From: Acidovorax sp.
GTDB taxonomy: Bacteria; Pseudomonadota; Gammaproteobacteria; Burkholderiales; Burkholderiaceae_C
Length of the DNA stretch: 64,000 nt
Assembly (NCBI GenBank): GCA_030692685.1
Contig: JAUXZO010000127.1
Location: 1-64,000, forward strand
Reading direction: 5' to 3'
Both the position numbers and the translations under genes were made by a program. The notes under the pieces are model-generated. The model had not been told where the DNA came from. It did no database searches and saw only the letters and a program-made list of their open reading frames with translations. This document shows, piece after piece, positions 18,455 to 27,501 of this stretch (position 1 is its first letter; every line of letters starts with the position of its first letter).

Positions 18455-19030
18455 TTAAATCTTGCCGACACCGGTCAGTGCGAGTTTGAATTTCACGGTC
18501 ACGTCGTCGGCCACCATGGAGGTGTCGGCCCACTCGTTTTCGCCGATCTTGAACGCCAGGCGCTTGATGGGCAGGGTGCCTGTGGCCGTGGTGGTGGCAC
18601 CGCTCTGGGTTAGCGTCACAGGCACCACCACGTTTTGGGCATTGCCCTTGATGGTGAGCTTGCCCGCGACTTCAAACTTGCCCGCGCCAAGCGCCTTGAT
18701 GGCGGAGGACTCGAACTGCGCCTGTGGAAATTTGGGCACGTTGAACCAGGTGGGCTTGGGCAGCTCTGCATCGGTCTCGCGCGAGCCAAGGGTGGCGCTG
18801 CCGGTATCCACGGTGAAGTTGATCTTGCTCGTGGCGAGCTTTGCCGGGTCAAACGCCACCTGGGCGCTGAACTTCTTGAAATGGCCATCCAGTGGCACAC
18901 CCATCTGGCGCGCGGTGAATTGCACCTCGCTTTGGGCGGGCACCAGTTGTTGTTGGGCCGATGCGGCCTGGGCGCTTATTGCCAGGGTAGCGCCCAGCAG
19001 CACGCGTGAGAGTTGGGACGAAAGGTACAT
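18455..19030 (-). CDS. YceI family periplasmic protein (second paralogue)
   Basis: 191 residues. Signal peptide MYLSSQLSRVLLGATLAISAQAASA|QQQ, then a diverged YceI barrel (SEVQFTARQMGVPLDGHFKKFSAQVAFDPAKLATSKINFTVDTGSATLGSRETDAEL). ATG 19030 has GGAG 8-11 bases upstream; an in-frame ATG at 19048 would add six residues. Probably cotranscribed with the cytochrome b561 gene 87 bp upstream. Confidence 0.9.
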   Translation of the reverse strand: MYLSSQLSRVLLGATLAISAQAASAQQQLVPAQSEVQFTARQMGVPLDGHFKKFSAQVAFDPAKLATSKINFTVDTGSATLGSRETDAELPKPTWFNVPKFPQAQFESSAIKALGAGKFEVAGKLTIKGNAQNVVVPVTLTQSGATTTATGTLPIKRLAFKIGENEWADTSMVADDVTVKFKLALTGVGKI

Positions 19031-19117
19031 GCGGAAAACTCCGTTCAAAACACAGAAAGTGAAAGCCGTATCAATGCCCAGGAGCGGGGGAAGACATGAA
19101 TCGGCTCAGAGGGGGCG

Positions 19118-19684
19118 TCATCCACCCGGCAGCATGCGTTTGAGCAAGCCATCGCGGTCGATGAGGTGGTGTTTGAGCGCCGCAGCCACATGCAGTACCA
19201 CGAGGCCCGCCATGGTGAAGGCTGTGTACTGGTGCCAGGGCTTGATGGCCTCGGCCAATTCTTTGCTCACAGGCACGAAGTCGGGCAGCTGCCACAGACC
19301 CAGAAACACGATGGTGAACCCGGCTGCCGAGCTGTAGGCCCAGCCAATCAGCGGCACTGCAAAGAACAGCGTGTAGAGCAGACCGTGGGTGCCGTGGTGC
19401 GCCAGCTTTTGCCAGGCGGGCATGGCGGCTTCTATCGCACTGGGCAGTGCTGGCGGCCGGTGGGTGGCGCGCCACAGGAGCCGCAGTGCCGACAACACCA
19501 ACAGCGTGACACCGGCCCATTTGTGCCAGTTGTAGAGCTTGAGGCGCTGTGGAGAGAACGGCAGCCCGGTCATGTAGATACCGACGCCGAACAGGCTGAT
19601 CAACGCCAGGCCCAGCACCCAGTGCAAAACGATGGCGGTGCGTGTGTAGCGGCGGGGCGCGGCAGCGGTGGAGGAAGCAGTCAT
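19118..19684 (-). CDS. cytochrome b561 family membrane protein
   Basis: 188 residues with four membrane helices. Haem-ligand histidines are visible in YTRTAIVLHWVLG (helix 1), LYNWHKWAGV (helix 2), and VVLHVAAALKHHLID (helix 4). Likely transfers electrons between quinone and periplasmic acceptors such as superoxide; the YceI proteins encoded downstream may carry quinone-like lipid for it. ATG 19684. Confidence 0.92.
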   Translation of the reverse strand: MTASSTAAAPRRYTRTAIVLHWVLGLALISLFGVGIYMTGLPFSPQRLKLYNWHKWAGVTLLVLSALRLLWRATHRPPALPSAIEAAMPAWQKLAHHGTHGLLYTLFFAVPLIGWAYSSAAGFTIVFLGLWQLPDFVPVSKELAEAIKPWHQYTAFTMAGLVVLHVAAALKHHLIDRDGLLKRMLPGG

Positions 19685-20125
19685 CGGGTCGGTGTGGCAG
19701 GAAGGCAGAAAACAAGGCGGGGGCCGAGGGGGCTTGGCGACAGGATCAATCGCAGCTTTGATTTGACAAACGTTGGGGCAGTGTAGGAAGCCGGTGTGAC
19801 ACGCAGCTTCAGGCAGATTGATGCTTCAGTTCAAAAAAACTGAATTGATAAGGCCTGAGCGCTCAAAGTTCCCCAATGCTGTGCAAAACAAGCGGGGGCT
19901 GCTACACAGCGGTGCAGCGGCGGTGCAGCGGCGGGATTCGCGGATCGGGGTTGGTGCTGCGCGGACGGGCCGACCCCCACGCTTGGGAAGCGTCGCGCGC
20001 GATCGAATGCGGGAGGACGCGGCGGCTGTGGCGGCTGGGGGCGAGAAAGGGCGCGAGAGGGCGGGCCGCTGTTGTAAGGCGATCCCCCGCTTTTGCGGTG
20101 TTCACCCAGACAGGGCGGGCGCGTT
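19685..20125. other. intergenic region upstream of the cytochrome b561 gene; no gene seen
   Basis: 441 bp. The part next to the cytochrome gene (19,740-19,870) is AT-richer and includes TTGACAAACG near 19,763, a -35-like element but on the opposite strand to the gene. The 19,890-20,125 part is very GC-rich with runs such as GGTGCAGCGGCGGTGCAGCGGCGG. Small open frames in it look random. Confidence 0.45.
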
Positions 20126-21403
20126 TTAACGGCCGAGAGCCGCCTTCTTCCAGGCGTCGGCTGCTGCGCTTTCGTCGCCGCGCTGTTCTGCCAGCTCGGC
20201 CAGATGCCGCCATGCGCTGGCGCGCAGGTTGGTATCGGCCAGGTGGTGTGCGGCCTGGGTCAGCAACTGCTGGGCCTTGCCCCACAGCTCGCGCTTGAGG
20301 CAAGCCATGCCCGCCAGGTAAGAAAGGCGCGCGTCACGGGGGTTGGCTTGTTGCGCCGCTTCGATGCGGGCAAGCCACGGGGCATCCAGCGCGTCCAGAC
20401 CGGCTTCGAGCGCGCGCACCAGCTTGAGGGCGTGGTGCTCGGCCAGCGCGTTGGGCAGGTCCACCAGCCGATCCCACACGGGCAGCAGCCAGGCGCGCAC
20501 TTGGGTGGCCTCGCCACCGAGGGTGGCCAGCCGCTGCGCGGCATGGATGGCCAGCTCGGGCATGCTGCGTTCGGCGGGCTCCAGCGACGTCCAGATCTGC
20601 TGCAGCTGTGCGGTGTCGTGCGCGTTGTTGATGAGTTCGGTGGCCAGTCCACGCACGATGCTCTGCGCGGCAGTGGCTGAAAACGCGCGATGTTTGCCCA
20701 GCAGGCGCGCGGTGTCCAGCGCGTCCTGGGTTTGCCGCGCCAGCCGCGTGGCCTTGAGCTTGATGCGCAGGGCCAGCGTGCGCCGGGCAGCGCCTTGGGG
20801 CAGGGCGGCCAGGCGCTCCAGCGCGGCGCTGGCATCGCGGTCGTCCAGTGACCAGCGTGCGGCGCGCATCTGGGCGCCTTCGCGCAGTTCTTGCTCGCTC
20901 ACCGTGCCTCGCAGCGGCGCTTCTTGCAATGCGTCGTGCAGGTGGCTTTCACGCGTGGCGCTGTCTTGCAGGGCATGGGATGACTCGGCCGCAATCATGT
21001 GGGCCAGCGCGCGCAACTGGCGGCCGTGGGGCACGGCCTCGCCTGCGGTGGCCAGCGCATTTTCTTGGGACAACGCGGCCACGGCGGCCTTGCGCGAGCG
21101 GATGAAGCGGCCCCCCAGCATGTGGGTCAGCGCGTCGAGCAAGGCCGCGTGCATGGCCCGCTCCTTTTGCTGCACGCGCCAACGGCGGGCCTGGTGAGGC
21201 AGCTCCAGCAGCGCAGCCAGTGCGCGCAGGGCCGCGTAGACGGTCACAAACCCGCCCACCAGCAGCAGCACCACCAGGTTCAGCGACAGGTCGATGCGGT
21301 AGGGCGGCCAGTACAGGGTGATGGTGCCCTGGTTGTTGCCTGCAAACAGCGCGGCGGCCACGGCCACGCCAAACAACGCCAAAAGCCAAAGAGCAGCACG
21401 CAT
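20126..21403 (-). CDS. hemY: HemY-type tetratricopeptide membrane protein
   Basis: 425 residues. N-terminal membrane helix (ALWLLALFGVAVAAALFAG) then GTITLYWPPYRIDLSLNLVVLLLVGGF, the hallmark start of proteobacterial HemY, a second helix, and a TPR-rich cytoplasmic or periplasmic part. In gamma- and betaproteobacteria it follows hemX in the hemCDXY operon; its role is accessory and not the Bacillus-type protoporphyrinogen oxidase. Last gene of the operon; separated from hemX by 146 bp holding a family C repeat. Confidence 0.9.
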   Translation of the reverse strand: MRAALWLLALFGVAVAAALFAGNNQGTITLYWPPYRIDLSLNLVVLLLVGGFVTVYAALRALAALLELPHQARRWRVQQKERAMHAALLDALTHMLGGRFIRSRKAAVAALSQENALATAGEAVPHGRQLRALAHMIAAESSHALQDSATRESHLHDALQEAPLRGTVSEQELREGAQMRAARWSLDDRDASAALERLAALPQGAARRTLALRIKLKATRLARQTQDALDTARLLGKHRAFSATAAQSIVRGLATELINNAHDTAQLQQIWTSLEPAERSMPELAIHAAQRLATLGGEATQVRAWLLPVWDRLVDLPNALAEHHALKLVRALEAGLDALDAPWLARIEAAQQANPRDARLSYLAGMACLKRELWGKAQQLLTQAAHHLADTNLRASAWRHLAELAEQRGDESAAADAWKKAALGR

Positions 21404-21469
21404 ATCAGTTCAGTGGTCCATTGCGCTGTGCGATGCCCATAGCCGATGCACAGGCGCGCACAAGGCGAG

Positions 21470-21545
21470 TGCCCCCGTGGAACTGGCTTTGCCAGGCCAC
21501 TGGGGGCGTCCCCCTTGGGGGAAGGCGCGAAGCGACTCAGGGGGC
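21470..21545 (-). repeat. dispersed repeat family C, copy 2
   Basis: GGGGGAAGGCGCGAAGCGACTCAGGGGG type core with a second hairpin GTGGAACTGGCTTTGCCAGGCCAC. Starts 4-5 bases after the hemX stop codon, as ATGAACATGCCCCCTGAGTC on the minus strand, and fills the hemX-hemY gap. Confidence 0.75.
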
Positions 21546-21549
21546 ATGT

Positions 21550-22662
21550 TCATCTTCCCGCAGCGGCCGTGGCCAGCGCCGACAGGGTTTCGTCCAGGCG
21601 CGGCAGTTCGGCGGCCTTCATGCTGGCTTGCGCCGTTTGCAGGGTGGTGGCCGCGTTTTGGGTGCGGCGCGATGCCGGGTCAAAGTACTTGTTCAGCGCT
21701 GCCGTGGCGGCGGCCAGGTCGGCGCGGGCGGATTCATATTGGCGCGCCAGCACACCCAAACGCGCATTGAGCAGCTTGAGCTTGAGGTTCTCGCGCAGGA
21801 AGAAGGTTTGCTCAGGCGCCAGCAAAATCGCTTCGGGCTGGTCGACGCGGCTCACGCGCACCAGGCCGCGGGCTTCGTCGCGCACCACCTCCCAGCTGCG
21901 TTGCAGGGCCGCCTGCCACCATGCCAGGTTGCCCTGGTTGAGGGGCGGGGTGTTTTGCGGTGCTGGGGCGGCGGCCAGGCGGCGGGTAGCGGCGGCCTGG
22001 GCCACTGCGTTCAGCACGGGCAGGTCGTCTACCTGGCGCACCAGTTCGTCCAGCCGGGCCAGCAGGCCCGCGGTGTCGGTCACGGCGGCGCGGGTCAGGC
22101 GGTCCAGGTCGCGGCCAATGGCGCGTTGCACGGGCGTCAGGCGGGGCTGCGCGGCGCGCTCGATGCGCTGGTCGGCGCTTTTGAGGGCGGCCACCAAGGG
22201 GTCCAGGCTGCCGGTGAGTTGGGCCTGCTGCTGCGCCAGGCGAATGGCCGATTCAATGTCGACCACGAGGTTTTCATCGCGCGAACGCGACAGGCTTTGC
22301 ATGAGTTCTTCGAGCTGGCTGCGCTGCAGCGCCACTTCGCTGACCCGGGCTTCTGCCACCGACAGGCGGGCGGCGGTCTCGCGCACCAGTTCTTCGGCCT
22401 GGCGGGCCATGGTGCGGGCCTCAATGGCCAGTGCGCCCGAGTCGGCTGATTGGCGGGCCAGCTGTTCTTGAATCGAGCTGAGTTTTTGCCACAACAAGCC
22501 ACTGCTGGCCAGGGCCGCAACGGCCACCGCCGTCAACAGCACCGTAACCACACCATTGCGCCCACTGGCCGGGGTGGCCTGCGGCGCCGGGGTGGGCGAA
22601 GGCAAAGGCGCAGGTGCGGCAGGTATTGCGGTCGACAAGTCGTTAGGGGGCACGGAACTCAT
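21550..22662 (-). CDS. hemX: HemX-type uroporphyrinogen-III C-methyltransferase-like membrane protein
   Basis: 370 residues from ATG 22662 (MSSVPPNDLSTAIPAAPAPLP). A Pro/Ala-rich cytoplasmic N-terminus, one membrane helix (VVTVLLTAVAVAALASSGLLW, about residues 38-58), then a long coiled-coil region (KLSSIQEQLARQ...) and a helical domain with LVRVSRVDQPEAILLAPEQTFFLRENLKLKLLNARL, which is diagnostic for HemX. The start overlaps the hemD stop by 4 bases (ATGA), coupling translation. A longer in-frame start would overlap hemD heavily. Confidence 0.9.
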   Translation of the reverse strand: MSSVPPNDLSTAIPAAPAPLPSPTPAPQATPASGRNGVVTVLLTAVAVAALASSGLLWQKLSSIQEQLARQSADSGALAIEARTMARQAEELVRETAARLSVAEARVSEVALQRSQLEELMQSLSRSRDENLVVDIESAIRLAQQQAQLTGSLDPLVAALKSADQRIERAAQPRLTPVQRAIGRDLDRLTRAAVTDTAGLLARLDELVRQVDDLPVLNAVAQAAATRRLAAAPAPQNTPPLNQGNLAWWQAALQRSWEVVRDEARGLVRVSRVDQPEAILLAPEQTFFLRENLKLKLLNARLGVLARQYESARADLAAATAALNKYFDPASRRTQNAATTLQTAQASMKAAELPRLDETLSALATAAAGR

Positions 22663-23465
22663 GCGGCCGATTCTATCGAGGCCACCACGTCTTCCAGCGC
22701 CGGGCGGCATTCCCGCACGGCGCCAAAGCCCGCTGCACGGGCTGCTTGCGCGATGCGGGGATGGGTGGCCAGGGCCTCTGCTGCGCTCCAGTCCACTGTG
22801 GGCAGGGCTTGCGCCAAGTGGGCGACGGCTTCAGAGCTGCTCAGCAGCCAGACCGATCCATCGCAGGCTGCCTGTTGCGCCAGTGCCACCTCGGCGTCCG
22901 TGAATTGCGGTGCGCCGCGTTGGTAGGCCACCACAAACTCCACCTGCCCGCCTGCGGCTTCTATCTGCCGGGCAAGCCAGTCCCGGCCAGAGCCTTGGGA
23001 CGTTTCGTGCACCCCGTCCGAGCAGCCGCGAACAATCAACACCCGGTCGCCGGGCCTGATTTGCGCGGACACCTGTTGCCACAGCGCTTCAGAGTCGAAC
23101 TGCGCCGCATCGGCCGCTGGCCCGTCGATGTGGCTGGGTGGTACGCCTGCCTGCTGTAGCGCGCGGGCCGTGCCCGGCCCGGGTGACCATGCTCTTAAAT
23201 TTATAGCTGCTAGCGCTTTGCCATCAAGCGCTAGAGGCCAATTTGACTCAAAAAAGTACACCACCGCATTGCCGCTCACAAACATCAGTGCACGGTATTG
23301 ATTCAGCTGCTTGCGCGCCTGCGCCAGCGCCCGCTGCGCGGTGGGGTCGGTATGGGGGCCGATGGCAATCAGCGGCAGCGCGGCGGCGGCGATGCCGTGT
23401 TGGCCGAGTTGTTGTACCCAGTGCGCAGCCTCGCGGGCGGGCCGCGTGACGATCACCCGGGGCAT
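22659..23465 (-). CDS. hemD: uroporphyrinogen-III synthase, with a repeat-derived internal segment
   Basis: 268 residues. Cyclises hydroxymethylbilane to uroporphyrinogen III. Domain 1 begins RVIVTRPAREAAHWVQQLGQHGIAAAALPLIAI; domain 2 contains VLIVRGCSDGVHETSQGSGRDWLARQIEAAGGQVEFVVAYQR and the LLSSSEAVAHL loop, all normal for HemD. Residues about 73-91 (ESNWPLALDGKALAAINLR), between the VSGNAVVYFF strand and the AWSPGPGTARAL loop, are encoded by a family A repeat (23,195-23,250) read in frame. The gene remains open, so the enzyme probably tolerates the insert in a surface loop. Lies 11 bp after hemC. Confidence 0.93.
   Translation of the reverse strand: MPRVIVTRPAREAAHWVQQLGQHGIAAAALPLIAIGPHTDPTAQRALAQARKQLNQYRALMFVSGNAVVYFFESNWPLALDGKALAAINLRAWSPGPGTARALQQAGVPPSHIDGPAADAAQFDSEALWQQVSAQIRPGDRVLIVRGCSDGVHETSQGSGRDWLARQIEAAGGQVEFVVAYQRGAPQFTDAEVALAQQAACDGSVWLLSSSEAVAHLAQALPTVDWSAAEALATHPRIAQAARAAGFGAVRECRPALEDVVASIESAA
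23195..23250 (-). repeat. family A repeat, copy 4, inside hemD
   Basis: Forward on the minus strand: CAAATTGGCCTCTAGCGCTT, loop GATGGC, AAAGCGCTAGCAGCTATAAA. All of it lies within the hemD coding region and is read in the frame that gives WPLALDGKALAAI without a stop. Confidence 0.92.
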
Positions 23466-23476
23466 GGCATGTGCAA

Positions 23477-24505
23477 TCAGGGGTTCTGCGCGGGGGCCGC
23501 AACCCGGGCGCCACCGGCGCGCAGGCGCTGCGCAATGGCATCGCCCAGCGCTTCGGCCTGTGCAAGCGTGCTGACGATGGCGCTGGCCTCTGCACGCACC
23601 AACGGGGCCTGTCCGTCCATGTCACCCCAGGCCGCATCCAGCTGCAACACATCGCCAGAAAAGGTGCCATGCGCCGCCAGCGGCATCGAGCAGCTGCCGC
23701 CCATCGCCCGGCTGACAGCGCGCTCGGCGGCCACGGTCAACCACGTGGTCTGGTGCGCCAGTGGGGCCAGCGCGGCTATCAGGTCTTGCCGGTCGCTGCG
23801 CACTTCAATACCCAGGGCGCCCTGGCCCGCCGCAGGCAGCATGGCGGCGGGTTCGAACGTGGCGCGGATGCGGTTTTCAAGGCCCAGGCGTTTCAGCCCT
23901 GCTGCCGCCAGCACGATGGCGTCGTACTGGCCTTCGTCCAGCTTGCGCAGGCGCGTGTCGAGGTTGCCGCGCAAGGGTTCAATCTTCAGGTCGGGCCGCA
24001 GAGCCTGCAGCAGCACCTGGCGGCGCAGGCTGGATGTGCCCACCACGGCGCCTTGGGGCAGGGCATCCACGTTGGCGTATTGCGGGGAGACAAACGCATC
24101 GCGCGGGTCTTCACGCTCCATCACGCAGGCCAGCGCAAAGCCCTCGGGAAGCTCCATGGGCACGTCTTTGAGCGAGTGCACGGCGATGTGCGCGCGGCCT
24201 TCTTCGAGCGCCACTTCCAGCTCTTTCACAAACAGGCCTTTGCCGCCCACCTTGCTGAGCGAGCGGTCCAGAATCTGGTCGCCCTTGGTCGTCATGCCCA
24301 GCAGTTCGACCTTGTGGCCCCGCGCCTCCAGCAAGGCCTTCACGTGTTCGGCCTGCCACAGGGCCAGCCGGCTTTCGCGCGTGGCGATGACGATGGGAGG
24401 GAGTGCGGTCGCCGCCGCGCAGTCCAGTGGCGAATGTCGCTCCCCTGCGTAGGGTCGCGACACGCGAAGCGGCGGAGCGTGGGGGGCGTCGTTTTGCGTG
24501 CTCAA
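23477..24505 (-). CDS. hemC: hydroxymethylbilane synthase (porphobilinogen deaminase)
   Basis: 342 residues from a TTG at 24505. Polymerises four porphobilinogens. The catalytic core starts at [26 protein letters not shown] (about residue 36) and includes [48 protein letters not shown] and GGSCSMPLA, where Cys about 272 carries the dipyrromethane cofactor. The first ~35 residues ([24 protein letters not shown]) are an extension whose DNA resembles the family B repeat seen before tupA; the true start could be internal to it. First gene of hemC-hemD-hemX-hemY, divergent from ppc. Confidence 0.93.
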   Translation of the reverse strand: MSTQNDAPHAPPLRVSRPYAGERHSPLDCAAATALPPIVIATRESRLALWQAEHVKALLEARGHKVELLGMTTKGDQILDRSLSKVGGKGLFVKELEVALEEGRAHIAVHSLKDVPMELPEGFALACVMEREDPRDAFVSPQYANVDALPQGAVVGTSSLRRQVLLQALRPDLKIEPLRGNLDTRLRKLDEGQYDAIVLAAAGLKRLGLENRIRATFEPAAMLPAAGQGALGIEVRSDRQDLIAALAPLAHQTTWLTVAAERAVSRAMGGSCSMPLAAHGTFSGDVLQLDAAWGDMDGQAPLVRAEASAIVSTLAQAEALGDAIAQRLRAGGARVAAPAQNP

Positions 24506-24534
24506 GTTCGTAACCTGTTTGTAATTAATCAGGG

Positions 24535-24559
24535 GCGGGCGATGCTAGCATGCGCCCGC
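24535..24559. promoter_or_regulatory. 25-bp dyad in the hemC/ppc divergent promoter region
   Basis: Outer arms GCGGGCG (24535-24541) and CGCCCGC (24553-24559) match perfectly; inner ATGCT/AGCAT also match, with a one-base bulge. Located 30 bp from the hemC start and 78 bp from the ppc start. Could be an operator or simply a stable RNA hairpin in the ppc leader; the binding protein is unknown. Confidence 0.4.
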
Positions 24560-24636
24560 ACCGGTGGCTGGTGCATGGCACGCCTGGGAGGGCCTGTCCA
24601 CGGGCCACCCACAGCCCACCATCCGGAGACACTCGC

Positions 24637-27426
24637 ATGAAACGATCCGACAAGGACCAGCCCCTGATTGACGACATCCGCCTGCTCGGCCGCATTCTGG
24701 GCGACGTGATCCGCGAGCAGGAGGGGGTGGCCGCCTACGAGCTGGTCGAGCAGGTGCGCAAGCTCTCCGTGGCCTTCCGCCGCGATGCGGATCAAGAGGC
24801 CGACCGCGCGCTCAAAAAACTGCTCAAGTCCCTGTCGGGCGACCAGACGGTGAGCGTGATTCGCGCCTTCACCTATTTCAGCCACCTGGCCAACCTGGCC
24901 GAAGACCGCCACCACATTCGCCGCCGCGCCGTGCACGAGCGCGCGGGCGACACGCAAGAGGGCAGTATCGAAGTCGCCCTGTCGCGCTTGCGCTGGGCGG
25001 GCATTGCGCCCAAGACCATTGCGCAAACCTTGGCCAGCAGCTACGTGGCCCCGGTGCTCACGGCCCACCCCACCGAAGTGCAGCGCAAGAGCATCTTGGA
25101 CGCCGAGCGCGACATCGCCCAGCTGCTGGCCACGCGCGACGACATCCAGGTGCGCGCCCAGCTGTACAACAGCGCCAAAGACGCGCTTACCCCGCGCGAG
25201 CTGGCCGCCAACGAAGCGCTACTGCGCGCCCGCGTGGCCCAGCTGTGGCAAACCCGCCTGCTGCGCTACAGCAAGCTCACCGTGGCCGACGAGATCGAGA
25301 ACGCGCTCTCTTATTACGAAGCCACGTTCTTGCGAGAGATTCCCAAGATCTACGCTGACCTGGAAAACGAGCTGGGCCAATACCCCGTACACAGCTTTTT
25401 GCGCATGGGCCAGTGGATTGGCGGCGACCGCGATGGCAACCCGAACGTCACGGCACAAACCTTGCAATACGCCCTGGGCCGCCAGGCCGAGGTCGCCCTG
25501 CGCCACTACCTGACCGAGGTGCACTACCTGGGCGGCGAGCTGTCGCTGTCGGCCCGCCTGGTTCAGGTGTCTGCCGAGATGGAGGCCCTGGCCCAGCGCT
25601 CGCCGGACACCAACGAACACCGCGTGGACGAGCCCTATCGCCGCGCCCTGACCGGCATCTACGCGCGCCTGGCGGCATCGCTCAAGGATTTGACGGGCGG
25701 GGAAGCAGCTCGCCACGCCGTGGCGCCGCAAAACGCCTACGCCAGCGCTGAAGAATTTTTGGCCGACCTGCGCGTGATCGAGGCGTCATTGAAGTCGCAC
25801 CATGGCGAGTCGCTGGCCGCAGAGCGCCTGCACCCGCTGATCCGCGCGGTGCAGGTGTTTGGTTTTCACCTCGCCACGGTGGACCTGCGCCAAAGCTCCG
25901 ACAAACACGAAGAAGTGGTGGCCGAACTGCTGGCCAAGGCCCGCATCGAGCCCACCTACGCCAGCTTGCAAGAGGCGGCCAAACGCGCGCTGCTGATCAA
26001 ACTGCTCAACGACGCCCGCCCGCTGCGCGTAGTGGGTGCGCAGTATTCGGCCCACGCCCAAGGCGAGCTGGCCATCTTTGAAACCGCCCGCGTCATGCGC
26101 CAGCGTTTTGGCCACGAGGCCATCCGCCACTACATCATCAGCCACACCGAAACGGTGAGCGATTTGCTGGAAGTGCTGCTGCTGCAAAAGGAAGTGGGCT
26201 TGATGAGCGGCACCTTGGACACCGAGTCCAAAAACCACCTCATCGTGGTGCCCTTGTTCGAAACCATCGAAGACCTGCGCAATGCCGCGCCCATCATGCG
26301 CGAGTTCTACGCGCTGCCCGGTGTTGCAGCCCTGGTGCAGCGCAGCGGCGGCGAGCAGGACATCATGCTGGGCTATAGCGACAGCAACAAAGACGGCGGC
26401 ATCTTCACCAGCAACTGGGAGCTGTACCGCGCCGAGATCGCTTTGGTGGAGCTGTTCGATGAACTGGCCACTTCACATGGGATTCAACTGCGCATGTTCC
26501 ACGGCCGGGGCGGCACGGTGGGCCGCGGCGGTGGCCCCAGCTACCAGGCCATCCTGGCGCAGCCCCCCGGCACCGTGCGCGGGCAGATCCGCCTGACGGA
26601 GCAGGGCGAAGTCATCGCCTCCAAATACGCCAACCCCGAGATCGGCCGCCGCAACCTCGAAACCCTGGTCGCCGCCACGCTCGAAGCCACCCTGCTGCAG
26701 CCCACCAAGCCCGCCACCAAGGCCTTTCTGGACGCCGCCGCGCAGCTCTCGCTGGCCAGCATGGGCAGCTACCGCGCGCTGGTGTACGAAACCCCGGGCT
26801 TTACCGAGTATTTCTTTAACTCCACCCCCATCCGCGAGATCGCCGAGCTCAACATCGGCTCCCGCCCCGCCAGCCGCAAGGCCAGCCAGAAGATCGAGGA
26901 TTTGCGCGCCATCCCCTGGGGCTTCAGCTGGGGCCAGTGCCGCCTCACGCTGCCCGGCTGGTACGGCTTTGGCTCGGCCGTCGATGCGTTTGTGAACCTG
27001 GAAGGCAAAGACCCCAAGACGCAGCTGGCCCTGCTGCAAAAGATGTACCGCCAGTGGCCGTTCTTTCGCACCCTGCTGTCCAACATGGATATGGTGCTGG
27101 CCAAAAGCGACCTGGCCCTGGCCTCACGCTACAGCGAACTGGTGACCGACGCCCGCCTGCGCAAGAAGGTGTTCGCTAGCATCGAAGCCGAATGGCACCG
27201 CACGGCTGAAGCCCTCACGCGCATTACTGGTGACAAGCAGCGCCTGACGCACAACACTGCGCTGGCCCGGTCCATCAAACACCGCTTTCCGTACATCGAC
27301 CCGCTGCACCACCTGCAGGTAGAGCTGGTGCGCCGCTGGCGCGCAGGGCAGGGAGACGAGCGGGTGCAGACGGGGATTCACATCTCTATCAATGGGATTG
27401 CTGCCGGACTGCGAAACACGGGTTGA
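24637..27426 (+). CDS. ppc: phosphoenolpyruvate carboxylase
   Basis: 929 residues, normal family length. Carboxylates PEP to oxaloacetate, feeding the TCA cycle. Signatures are all present: [13 protein letters not shown] with the catalytic His (about residue 144), the substrate/bicarbonate motif [10 protein letters not shown] (about 580), [14 protein letters not shown] (about 626-639) and the C-terminal [19 protein letters not shown] allosteric end. ATG 24637 follows CCGGAGAC; in-frame codons further upstream are not conserved. Confidence 0.97.
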   Translation: MKRSDKDQPLIDDIRLLGRILGDVIREQEGVAAYELVEQVRKLSVAFRRDADQEADRALKKLLKSLSGDQTVSVIRAFTYFSHLANLAEDRHHIRRRAVHERAGDTQEGSIEVALSRLRWAGIAPKTIAQTLASSYVAPVLTAHPTEVQRKSILDAERDIAQLLATRDDIQVRAQLYNSAKDALTPRELAANEALLRARVAQLWQTRLLRYSKLTVADEIENALSYYEATFLREIPKIYADLENELGQYPVHSFLRMGQWIGGDRDGNPNVTAQTLQYALGRQAEVALRHYLTEVHYLGGELSLSARLVQVSAEMEALAQRSPDTNEHRVDEPYRRALTGIYARLAASLKDLTGGEAARHAVAPQNAYASAEEFLADLRVIEASLKSHHGESLAAERLHPLIRAVQVFGFHLATVDLRQSSDKHEEVVAELLAKARIEPTYASLQEAAKRALLIKLLNDARPLRVVGAQYSAHAQGELAIFETARVMRQRFGHEAIRHYIISHTETVSDLLEVLLLQKEVGLMSGTLDTESKNHLIVVPLFETIEDLRNAAPIMREFYALPGVAALVQRSGGEQDIMLGYSDSNKDGGIFTSNWELYRAEIALVELFDELATSHGIQLRMFHGRGGTVGRGGGPSYQAILAQPPGTVRGQIRLTEQGEVIASKYANPEIGRRNLETLVAATLEATLLQPTKPATKAFLDAAAQLSLASMGSYRALVYETPGFTEYFFNSTPIREIAELNIGSRPASRKASQKIEDLRAIPWGFSWGQCRLTLPGWYGFGSAVDAFVNLEGKDPKTQLALLQKMYRQWPFFRTLLSNMDMVLAKSDLALASRYSELVTDARLRKKVFASIEAEWHRTAEALTRITGDKQRLTHNTALARSIKHRFPYIDPLHHLQVELVRRWRAGQGDERVQTGIHISINGIAAGLRNTG

Positions 27427-27501
27427 AGCGCTACGCCGCCGGTCGCCATCGCTGCTGCAGCGGTGGCTGCTGCTGTACTGGTTGTGTGGCTGCGGCCCCG
27501 G

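Noticed and set aside
19818-20298. Small frames in the gap upstream of the cytochrome b561 gene
   Set aside because: Arg/Ala/Gly-rich random-looking peptides without ribosome-binding sites or similarity to known families.
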